Assembly (NCBI GenBank): GCA_016187835.1
Contig: JACPIY010000034.1
Coordinates: 1-33,361 of the forward strand
Direction of reading: 5' to 3'
DNA: 33,361 nucleotides
Origin: Deltaproteobacteria bacterium
Lineage (GTDB): Bacteria; Desulfobacterota_D; UBA1144; Nemesobacterales; CSP1-2
Below are positions 16,108 to 23,148 of the stretch, piece by piece. Position numbers and translations under genes: made by a program. Positions within the stretch are counted from its first letter, which is position 1; each line of letters opens with the position of its first letter. The notes below the pieces were generated by a model. That model was not told the origin of the DNA, made no database searches, and saw nothing but the letters and a program-made list of their open reading frames with translations.

Positions 16108-16275
16108 TCTATCAGACAGTGTTAGCATAAGTTGCATATTCTGGATAAACTTCTAAAACTGTCATTCTGAGCCGAAGGCGAAGAATCTCCGTGTTATGAG
16201 ATGCTTCACTTCGTTCAGCATGACAACCAAGATCCTTCGCGGAGTTTATCCTGAGGTATCGAGGGGCTCAGGGTA
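16108..16275 (+). repeat. REP-like palindrome and dispersed repeat before lnt
   Basis: A 66-bp imperfect palindrome (16160-16225) starts TGTCATTCTGAG and ends CAGCATGACA, with GAAGAATCTC facing GAGATGCTTC. It is followed by CTTCGCGGAGTTTATCC and GAGGTATCGAGG, which match copy A (about 65-120) in the same orientation. TCAGACAGTGTTAGCAT at 16113 resembles the other end of the repeat. Together these fill most of the 299-bp gap between the insert and lnt. Confidence 0.75.
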
Positions 16276-16323
16276 ACAAAAAGGTAAGAGAAATCTTAGG
16301 TATCTTATTAAACTAAAACAAAC

Positions 16324-17877
16324 ATGAAATTCACCAAATACGACCTTATCCTATCAGTTATCTCAGGCGTTTTGTTTCCCATTGCATTCACAATTCCTTA
16401 TGCGGGAATTATTTCTTGGTTTCTGCTTATTCCCTTTTTTATGGCGATAGAGAATAAATCCCCTTGGAATGCTTTCAGGCTGGGCACCCTAACAGGGACT
16501 ATCGCAAATGCCCTAGGTTTTTACTGGCTTATAGGAACGATCAATAGATTCGGTGGATTTCCGTATCCAATCAGCTTTATGTTCCATATACTGCTAAGCC
16601 TTTACTCTGGCTTATTATTTGCAATATTTGCCTATATAACAACAAAGCTTGGTCTTTTTAGAAGACCGGGATTGCTTTCGGCTCTACTTATCGCGGCCGT
16701 CTGGACATCAATCGAGTTTCTTTTCCCCTTCCTTTTCCCATATGGAATCACAAACTCTCAGGCAAACTATATTCCCTTAATACAGATATTTGATTTGTTC
16801 GGAATGTACTCACTCAGCTTTCTGATCATTCTTGTAAATGTAACACTCATGCGGGTGATAAAAAAACTGTCAGAGCAAAGTCCAACACCAAGCTTAGAGA
16901 TTCTAACATCGCTTGTACTGATTGCCCTGACAATCACCTACGGCTTCTGGAAAATAAATGTAGAGAATAAAAGAATAGCAGAAGCTCCAAAAATCAAGGT
17001 CGGAATTGTGCAGGCTAATTTTGACTTTTTTGAGAAGAACGAAAACAATGAAGACGTAGTCTCTAAACGACACAGGTTAATGTCAGAGCCCCTAGGTTCG
17101 CCGGACTTAATAGTATGGCCTGAGACGGCAATTCAAGCCTGGATCCCTATGTCTTCAAAGTTTCTCGTCAACGACGGTGAAATAGTCGTCCCCGAAATAA
17201 AAGGTACATATTTTCTGGTAGGAGGACTATCCTATAACATCAACAAAATAAACCAGGATAAAATATCCGACGAGGACATAGAGAGATTCAACACTGCGTT
17301 TCTTACCGACTCTCGGGGAAGAATACTCGGAAGATACCATAAGATTAAACTCCTTCTCTTCGGAGAGTATCTGCCGTTTGTAAACTATATTCCCGCCCTA
17401 AAAAAAATTAGCCCGGCCACAGGGGACTTCACTCCGGGGAATGAGCTTAACTTGTTTGAAATAAAGGAAAAAGGTATAAAGATCGCCCCTCTTATCTGCT
17501 ATGAAGATATAATTCCTTCATTCAGCAGAAAACTCGTCAAGAAGGGTGCTAACCTGATTGTAAATTTAACCAACGACGCTTGGTTTGGAAGATCCTATGA
17601 ACCCTATCAACATCTCGTCGTCTCCGTAGCAAGAGCGGTTGAAACAAGACTCTATCTCGTAAGAGCAACGAACACAGGCGTAAGCGCTGTAATTGACCCT
17701 TTGGGAAGAGTAGTTGCACAAACGGAGATATTTAAACAGGCAACTCTTGAAGAAGAAGTCGGAATTATGAATGGAGACAAAACGCTCTATACAAGAATAG
17801 GGAATGTTCTTCCCTGGGGATGCCTGGCATTTTGGGTAGGTTTTGCGGTGGTGACAAGATTAAGAAGAACCATTTAG
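16324..17877 (+). CDS. lnt: Apolipoprotein N-acyltransferase
   Basis: A 517-residue inner-membrane enzyme that N-acylates the cysteine of diacylglyceryl lipoproteins, the final maturation step in diderms. About seven hydrophobic helices span residues 1-205, with FYWL at 67-70. A periplasmic nitrilase-like domain follows. The catalytic triad is E267 (WPETAIQAW), K340 (YHKIKLLLFGEYLPF) and C392 (PLICYEDIIP), all present and in the correct order. NLTNDAWFG and the end of the nitrilase fold are intact. The ATG lacks a clear Shine-Dalgarno. lgt is 3 kb upstream, and the region between carries repeats and accessory genes, so the two lipoprotein genes were probably closer before insertion (inference). 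Confidence 0.95.
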   Translation: MKFTKYDLILSVISGVLFPIAFTIPYAGIISWFLLIPFFMAIENKSPWNAFRLGTLTGTIANALGFYWLIGTINRFGGFPYPISFMFHILLSLYSGLLFAIFAYITTKLGLFRRPGLLSALLIAAVWTSIEFLFPFLFPYGITNSQANYIPLIQIFDLFGMYSLSFLIILVNVTLMRVIKKLSEQSPTPSLEILTSLVLIALTITYGFWKINVENKRIAEAPKIKVGIVQANFDFFEKNENNEDVVSKRHRLMSEPLGSPDLIVWPETAIQAWIPMSSKFLVNDGEIVVPEIKGTYFLVGGLSYNINKINQDKISDEDIERFNTAFLTDSRGRILGRYHKIKLLLFGEYLPFVNYIPALKKISPATGDFTPGNELNLFEIKEKGIKIAPLICYEDIIPSFSRKLVKKGANLIVNLTNDAWFGRSYEPYQHLVVSVARAVETRLYLVRATNTGVSAVIDPLGRVVAQTEIFKQATLEEEVGIMNGDKTLYTRIGNVLPWGCLAFWVGFAVVTRLRRTI

Positions 17878-17993
17878 CCACAAATTGACACAAGTAAGCA
17901 CAAATAGAAACAGATAATGATGCAAGACACAAGATAGATAAATCGTGCATCCTGCATCCTGTATCATGCATCCTATTCATTTTCATTTGTGGC
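17877..17993. repeat. Inverted-repeat segment between convergent lnt and hisC
   Basis: GCCACAAAT (17877-17885) and ATTTGTGGC (17985-17993) are exact inverted repeats that touch the lnt stop and lie just before the hisC stop. Inside, GCATCCT recurs three times (17947-17973) and partly mirrors GATGCAAGACAC. It may act as a two-way terminator or be a mobile palindrome. Confidence 0.6.
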
Positions 17994-18000
17994 CAAGCAA

Positions 18001-19371
18001 TCACGAAGAAAGAACCTCGCGTAAAGCCCTGAGAAAATCGTTGTTCTCGTTTGGTGTTCCAATAGTTACACGCAAGCAGTTCTCTAGTCTTCCTGGAGAA
18101 TTAAAGTTTCTTATCAGCACCCCTTTTTCCATAAGTCCTTTAAAAACTCCGTCTGCATCTTCTACTCTAAACAGAATAAAATTTGCATCGCTTGGGAACG
18201 CTTTGACTCCATTCAAAATTTTAAGTTCTCGATAAACCCTGCCCCTCTCTCTGTTTATCAACTGTATACCTTCAGTTACAAATCCCACTCTGTCCAGAAC
18301 TACTTCCGCTACTCGTTGACTGAGAGAATTCACGTTATAAGGAAGACGCACTTTATTTATTTCCCTTATAAGTTCAACTCTTCCAAAGAGGATGCCTAAC
18401 CTTATACCTGCAAAACCGACCTTTGACATGGTTCTAAGGACTATAAGATTTTCATATTGTTGAATGAGTGGGAGAAAACTCTTTCCGGAAAAATCGCAGT
18501 ACGCCTCATCCAGGACTACTACCCCGCTTGAATGCTTAAGAATCTCAAAAATCCTGTCGTCAGAAAACCGGTTTCCCGTGGGATTATTGGGTGAGGCAAG
18601 AAAAACCAGATCAGGATTTCTCGTTCTTATTTCTTTTATCATAGACTTAACATCAATATCAAATCCATCATCGAGCTCCACCGGAATAGGCTCCAGTCCG
18701 AGAGCAATGCTTGTTATTCTAAACATTGAAAAAGTTGGTACCGGATAAAGCACCCTACCCGTTCCACCTGAAAAAGTCGTCATAAGCATTTCTATAAGTT
18801 CGTCAGACCCGTTTCCTAAGATAATCCCATCCAAAGGGAAATCGGTTATTTTTGAAATCTTTTCTCTTAACATCCTAGCCTCGGGGTCGGGATACCTGTT
18901 TATGGGAATTTCCTTTATCTCCAGAATAACCTTTTCCAGAACCTCTTTGGGTAGAGAAAAAGGGCTTTCATTTCCATCAAGCTTAACCCGACATTTAAAA
19001 TGAGGCACGGAGTAAGGAGAAAGCTCTCTTATGCCTTCTTTAACCCTGAATTTCACGAGGTTTGTATATTGAGCTTCGGATTGTCCGCCACTCCTCGAAG
19101 CGGGCTTCCCTGTTATCTGTTCCTCAATTTCACTCACACATTCATTGCAAATCCTTGCGCCTTTCCCCTTAAAAACCATTCTTGCCCCCCCTTGCTCCTT
19201 TTTACAAAAAGAGCATTCTCCACCTCCCTCAAATACTTCGCCTATACTGAACTCATCCAGAATTTCTTTTACGAGTTTGAGACACTCGAGGCAGATAGAA
19301 GCCTCTCCTTTTTGAAAAACCGTGTCACTTTCCCTAGATGAAAGATCGCAGAATGAACATCTTGCTTCCAA
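18001..19371 (-). CDS. hisC: Histidinol-phosphate aminotransferase with two N-terminal ClpX-type zinc fingers
   Basis: A 456-residue fusion. Residues 1-90 hold two C4 zinc fingers of the ClpX type: C5-SF-C8 with IC27-LE-C30, and C53-SF-C56 with IC75-NE-C78. From about 107 on is a full class I/II PLP aminotransferase of HisC type (normal length about 350): KLDGNES (130-136), GNGSDELIE (186-194), PNNPTG (261-266), D288-EAY291, PLP lysine K317 in TMSKVGFAG, R324. HisC makes L-histidinol phosphate from imidazole acetol phosphate. In ClpX the zinc finger dimerises and recruits substrates or adaptors; here the role is unknown. The start is TTG with AAGGGG upstream. hisD lies upstream on the same strand, separated by a toxin-antitoxin pair. 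Frame is continuous across the junction. Confidence 0.9.
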   Translation of the reverse strand: MEARCSFCDLSSRESDTVFQKGEASICLECLKLVKEILDEFSIGEVFEGGGECSFCKKEQGGARMVFKGKGARICNECVSEIEEQITGKPASRSGGQSEAQYTNLVKFRVKEGIRELSPYSVPHFKCRVKLDGNESPFSLPKEVLEKVILEIKEIPINRYPDPEARMLREKISKITDFPLDGIILGNGSDELIEMLMTTFSGGTGRVLYPVPTFSMFRITSIALGLEPIPVELDDGFDIDVKSMIKEIRTRNPDLVFLASPNNPTGNRFSDDRIFEILKHSSGVVVLDEAYCDFSGKSFLPLIQQYENLIVLRTMSKVGFAGIRLGILFGRVELIREINKVRLPYNVNSLSQRVAEVVLDRVGFVTEGIQLINRERGRVYRELKILNGVKAFPSDANFILFRVEDADGVFKGLMEKGVLIRNFNSPGRLENCLRVTIGTPNENNDFLRALREVLSS

Positions 19372-19494
19372 AATAATCTACCCCTTAATCATGCTTTCCT
19401 AACAAGGCAACATAAAAAAGTTTAAGCCAGTTCACTTTTTATATTTAACCAAAGCTGCTCTATGTATCCATCAAATTTAATGGCGAGCCCAGTG

Positions 19495-19565
19495 AAGAAT
19501 GAAGAGCCAAGAGTTTCAATAAGGAATGTTGTTCTTAACCTTTCGTTCCTGGCTATTCATTTCTT
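19495..19565. repeat. Imperfect inverted repeat upstream of hisC
   Basis: AAGAATGAAGAGCCA (19495-19509) faces TGGCTATTCATTTCTT (19550-19565), with one bulge and one mismatch. It lies in the roughly 258-bp gap between vapC and hisC, which otherwise shows no gene. Confidence 0.4.
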
Positions 19566-19629
19566 ATTAATTATGCGAGAGCAACCAGGTAATCTTCATT
19601 ATTCTTAATAAGCCCGATTCTACCTAAAA

Positions 19630-20019
19630 TCATTCAGCCCATAATGAAAGTCGTTTTATCCTTTTAAAATCTTTTACGTTTCTTGTGGCAATATCCAGAT
19701 TATGGGCAAGAACTATGCCTGCAATTAAAATATCTCTTATCCCAATTAACTGCCCTTCTTGCCTGAGTTCTCTATAGATTCTTACTGCTTCATTACTACT
19801 TAATTCATCAAAAGGAATAATTTTAAAACCCAGAAGGCACTCCTCTATTATTTCTCTTTCTTCGGCTGTACTTGCCCCACAAAGAAGCTCAAACCTACTA
19901 ATGTATGTAGTGCATGGCTCATACCGTGTTATTATTAGTGAAAAAAGCTCAGCCCCAGGCAATCGCCCCCTCAGGTGATCTATTATTAAATCAGTATCTA
20001 CGCAGACTGGATTTTCCAT
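19630..20019 (-). CDS. vapC: VapC-type PIN-domain toxin
   Basis: A 129-residue PIN-domain ribonuclease-like protein. The acidic active-site residues are visible: D8 (CVDTDLIID), E44 (SRFELLCGA), D96 (GIRDILIAG) and the N114/D117 region (ATRNVKDFKRI). Toxins of this family cut tRNA or rRNA and stop growth until neutralised. Length is typical. It overlaps the antitoxin gene by 22 bp, the usual arrangement. The gene lies between hisD and hisC on the same strand, apparently inserted into a his operon. All catalytic positions look intact, so the toxin is probably active. Confidence 0.9.
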   Translation of the reverse strand: MENPVCVDTDLIIDHLRGRLPGAELFSLIITRYEPCTTYISRFELLCGASTAEEREIIEECLLGFKIIPFDELSSNEAVRIYRELRQEGQLIGIRDILIAGIVLAHNLDIATRNVKDFKRIKRLSLWAE

Positions 20020-20279
20020 CTCGAAAACGTTTCCTTTACCTCTTGAACCCTTTTTTCAAACTCTTCGTTATCAAGTGCCCCCCTAGTTGAAAGCACTCTT
20101 CTTATGACCTCTTCTCTATTTTCCAAGTTTATACCTTTCTTTCTCAAGTATTCTTTTAGAGCCTCGTGTATTATATCAGTCATGGTGACTCGTTTCCTTT
20201 TCTCTTTGCTCAATTTAGCTGCCAAATCAGCAATATGTTCTTTTATCTCTTCGCTAAGATATATAGTTGTCTTTTCCAT
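19998..20279 (-). CDS. vapB: VapB-type antitoxin, ribbon-helix-helix
   Basis: A 93-residue protein. The N-terminal part MEKTTIYLSEEIKEHIADLA, then TMTDIIHEALKEYL, reads as a ribbon-helix-helix DNA-binding domain with a helical C-terminal tail (EFEKRVQEVKETFSRW) likely to wrap the toxin. It is encoded ahead of the PIN toxin and overlaps it by 22 bp. A promoter and a perfect 9-bp-arm inverted repeat lie directly upstream, fitting autorepression by the antitoxin/toxin complex. The ATG has no strong Shine-Dalgarno. Confidence 0.85.
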   Translation of the reverse strand: MEKTTIYLSEEIKEHIADLAAKLSKEKRKRVTMTDIIHEALKEYLRKKGINLENREEVIRRVLSTRGALDNEEFEKRVQEVKETFSRWKIQSA

Positions 20280-20288
20280 GAATTAAAT

Positions 20289-20314
20289 TTGACATATTGC
20301 CATATATATGTCAA
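20289..20314. promoter_or_regulatory. Operator-like inverted repeat before vapB
   Basis: TTGACATAT (20289-20297) and ATATGTCAA (20306-20314) are perfect inverted repeats with an 8-bp centre. They cover the expected transcription start, so binding would block the vapBC promoter. Confidence 0.7.
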
Positions 20315-20342
20315 GTATAGTAAAAAGGGCTAGATTAGTAAA
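20314..20342 (-). promoter_or_regulatory. Putative vapBC promoter
   Basis: On the minus strand, TTTACT (20342-20337), a 17-bp spacer and TATACT (20319-20314). The inverted repeat begins at the end of the -10 hexamer, a layout typical of autoregulated toxin-antitoxin operons. Confidence 0.5.
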
Positions 20343-20397
20343 CCTGTACCAAACTAGCATTAAACACCTTTAGTGCTAATAAATAGTTGTCTACATA

Positions 20398-21687
20398 TCA
20401 CCCATCAAATCTAGCTTTAACCGAGAGCGCATGAGCCTCGAGTCCTTCACTATAGGCAAGGTTTATAACTGACTGTTGGAGTTCTTTAAATCCACTCTCA
20501 GAAACTGATATTAAACTAGGCATTCTCAGGAAATCATAGACGCTGAGCGGTGAAGAGAACCTGGCAGCACCGCCTGTCGGAAGCACGTGGCTTGGACCTG
20601 CAACATAGTCCCCAAATGCCTCAGTAGACATGGAACCCAGAAAAATCGCCCCTGCATGCTTTATATTGGGAAGAATCGCTTTCGGGTTTTCTACACAGAG
20701 TTCGAGGTGCTCAGGAGCAACCGCATTTGCTATTAAAACAGCGTCCTCAAGGCCATCAACAACAAGGATTTTTCCCTGGTTTCTAACAGCCTCTTTTGCA
20801 ATCTCCCTTCTATCAAGGGTTTTTAATCTCATTGTAACCTCATAATTTACCATTTTCGCAAATTCGAGTGAATTCGTTACAAGAACGGGAACCGCCATCT
20901 CGTCATGTTCGGCCTGGGCTAAAAGGTCCGCTGCTATCCGCCGGGCTGGCGAACTTCCATCCGAGATTATCAATACCTCGCTTGGCCCTGCAATCATATC
21001 AATGTCCACAGCTCCAAAGACGAGTTTTTTTGCCATGGTTACATAAATGTTGCCGGGTCCCACTATCTTATCTACTTTTGGAATTGACCGAGTTCCAAAA
21101 GCCAGCGCGGCAACAGCCTGTGCACCCCCTACCTTATAAATAGTGTCTACACCGGCCATGGAAGCGGCAATTAAGACTGTGGGATTTATCTCACCGTTGG
21201 GACAAGGGGTAACCAAAATAATTTCTTCAACACCGGCAACCTTTGCAGGAATTGCAGTCATAAGAACCGTAGAGGGATATGCAGCCTTACCGCCGGGGAC
21301 ATAGATTCCAACTCTTTCAATAGGTCTTATAAGCCAGCCGAGTTCATTCCCCAGAGAATCCGTAAATGTTTTCTCCTGCGGAAGCTTCTTTTCCTGATAA
21401 TCCCTTATTCTCTCTGAAGCGAGCGCAAGATTCGACTTTATTTCTTCAGGGACGAGTGACTTTGCTTTTTCAATTTCTTTATCAGAGACTTTGACCGTTC
21501 TTCGAGAAAGCTCCAGTCTATCAAATTTCTTTGTGTACTTAAATAGAGCCCCATCGCCGTTTTTTCTTACGTCCTCTACTATTTTTCTAACAGACGACTC
21601 GATACGAGGGTCGAAAAGAGACGTTCCCCTTCTCAGTCCTTTTAGTCTTTTTTCTAGATTTTTCTTTTTAAGCTGGATTATTTTCAA
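20398..21687 (-). CDS. hisD: Histidinol dehydrogenase
   Basis: A 429-residue, full-length zinc enzyme that oxidises histidinol to histidine in two NAD-dependent steps, the end of the pathway. Ligand and catalytic positions are present: Q258 and H261 (LLAQAEHDE), E326-H327 (APEHLEL), D360 (EAFGDYVAGPSHVLPT) and H418 near the C-terminus. NAD-region motifs YVPGGKAAYPST (129-140) and KIVGPGNIYVT are intact. The start is TTG (MKIIQLKKKN, a typical HisD opening) with no Shine-Dalgarno. A TATAAT hexamer lies 11 bp upstream, so the leader would be very short. hisC follows on the same strand after an inserted vapBC pair. Confidence 0.96.
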   Translation of the reverse strand: MKIIQLKKKNLEKRLKGLRRGTSLFDPRIESSVRKIVEDVRKNGDGALFKYTKKFDRLELSRRTVKVSDKEIEKAKSLVPEEIKSNLALASERIRDYQEKKLPQEKTFTDSLGNELGWLIRPIERVGIYVPGGKAAYPSTVLMTAIPAKVAGVEEIILVTPCPNGEINPTVLIAASMAGVDTIYKVGGAQAVAALAFGTRSIPKVDKIVGPGNIYVTMAKKLVFGAVDIDMIAGPSEVLIISDGSSPARRIAADLLAQAEHDEMAVPVLVTNSLEFAKMVNYEVTMRLKTLDRREIAKEAVRNQGKILVVDGLEDAVLIANAVAPEHLELCVENPKAILPNIKHAGAIFLGSMSTEAFGDYVAGPSHVLPTGGAARFSSPLSVYDFLRMPSLISVSESGFKELQQSVINLAYSEGLEAHALSVKARFDG

Positions 21688-21780
21688 GATGAAAGAGGAT
21701 TATACACAGCGGAAAAAAAGAAGCAAAAACCTTGTTGAATCACTCTTCGGCAGGCTTCGGAATGGAGGAGAGAAGTTCTA

Positions 21781-23148
21781 TTATTCAATCCCAAATTGTT
21801 TTAGCTTCCTGTAAAGGGTATCTCTTGAGATTCCAAGAATCTCAGCCGCTTTTGATTTATTCCCTTGAGATTCACGAAGCGCCTGCTCAAGGGCAAACTT
21901 CTCAAGCTTCTCTAGTGAAAGAAGCATATGCTCGGAGGCTTTTTTCTCTTGCCATAGGGGATGAGCTTTTAAGTCCTTCTCTATTATAGTCTCCTTATCG
22001 TGAGGGGATACTGCAATTATGCCCTCTAACAAGTTTTCTAATTCTCTAATATTTCCCGGAAAATCATGCCGGTAGATTGATGCAAGCACGCCTTCAGATA
22101 CACCTTTTATATTCCTGGAGTACTTCTGATTGAGCTTCTTTATAAAATGTTCTATGAGCAGCGGAATATCCTCCCTCCTCTCTCTGAGCGGGGGGAGTTC
22201 TATCACTACCACTGCAAGCCTGAAGAACAAGTCCTCTCTTAAGTATGTATTCTTAAGCTCCTCTATAGGACGATTGCTTGCGGCTATCACCCGTGTATCA
22301 ACCGGAATTTCAGTCACGTGTCCTATCGGTCTTACTCTGTTTTCTTGAAGAACTCTGAGCAGTTTTACCTGAAGGTCTTTTGGCATCTCTCCTATCTCAT
22401 CAAGGAAAATCGTCCCTCTATTGGCTGCTGCAAAAAGACCATCATGGTCTCTTACAGCTCCGGTAAAAGACCCTTTCTTATACCCGAACAACTCTGATTC
22501 CATCAGTTCTTTGGGGATTGCGGCACAGTTTACCGCTGTAAAAGGCTGGCTGCTTCTCCCGCTCTTTAAATGTATAGACTTTGCCAAAAGCTCTTTCCCC
22601 GTGCCTGTCTCTCCGATGAGAAAAACAGAGGCATCGGTGCGTGCCGCTGCAGAGGCCTTCTCAAAAACTCTTTTCATCACCTGGGAGCCGCTTATAATCT
22701 GGTCAAAACCATACTTTTCAGAAACTATTTCCTGAAGCTCACTTATTCTGTTTTCAAGTTCATATGCCTTTGTGATTATTTCCAGTTTTTTTAATAGAAC
22801 ATCCTTGTCAAAGGGCTTGGTAATAAAATCAGTGGCTCCACGCTTTATTGCCTCAACAGCGGTCGGCACGGTGCCATGTCCGGTAATCATGATTACGTCA
22901 ATCTCAGGGTGAATGCCTTTAATCCTTTCAAGCAACGTGAAACCGTCCATCATCGGCATGACAAGGTCTAGAAGAGCCACATTTATGTCGTGAATAGCTG
23001 AAGCTTTTTCGATGGCCTCATTGCCAGAAAAGGCTGTAATTACCTCGTACTTTCTCCTTTCGAGAAGCTCCTTTACGGCACTTACCAACTCTTCATCGTC
23101 GTCAACAACAAGCACTTTGAACCTACGCAACCTCTTTCCCCTCCTCAT
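21781..23148 (-). CDS. NtrC-family sigma-54-dependent response regulator
   Basis: A 455-residue three-domain regulator. Receiver domain about 10-125: acidic D16/D17, phospho-acceptor D61 (VALLDLVMP), K111 (ITKPFD). AAA+ domain about 150-380: Walker A GETGTGKE (179-186), the sigma-54-contacting loop GSFTGA (226-231; a variant of the usual GAFTGA), Walker B TIFLDE. C-terminal Fis-type helix-turn-helix (NKSKAAEILGISRDTLYRKL). It activates RpoN promoters when phosphorylated. It overlaps the end of the histidine kinase gene by 26 bp, so they form a pair. The ATG has no ribosome binding site, but AGGAGG lies nine bases before a TTG at codon 7 (23130), which may be the true start. Confidence 0.95.
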   Translation of the reverse strand: MRRGKRLRRFKVLVVDDDEELVSAVKELLERRKYEVITAFSGNEAIEKASAIHDINVALLDLVMPMMDGFTLLERIKGIHPEIDVIMITGHGTVPTAVEAIKRGATDFITKPFDKDVLLKKLEIITKAYELENRISELQEIVSEKYGFDQIISGSQVMKRVFEKASAAARTDASVFLIGETGTGKELLAKSIHLKSGRSSQPFTAVNCAAIPKELMESELFGYKKGSFTGAVRDHDGLFAAANRGTIFLDEIGEMPKDLQVKLLRVLQENRVRPIGHVTEIPVDTRVIAASNRPIEELKNTYLREDLFFRLAVVVIELPPLRERREDIPLLIEHFIKKLNQKYSRNIKGVSEGVLASIYRHDFPGNIRELENLLEGIIAVSPHDKETIIEKDLKAHPLWQEKKASEHMLLSLEKLEKFALEQALRESQGNKSKAAEILGISRDTLYRKLKQFGIE

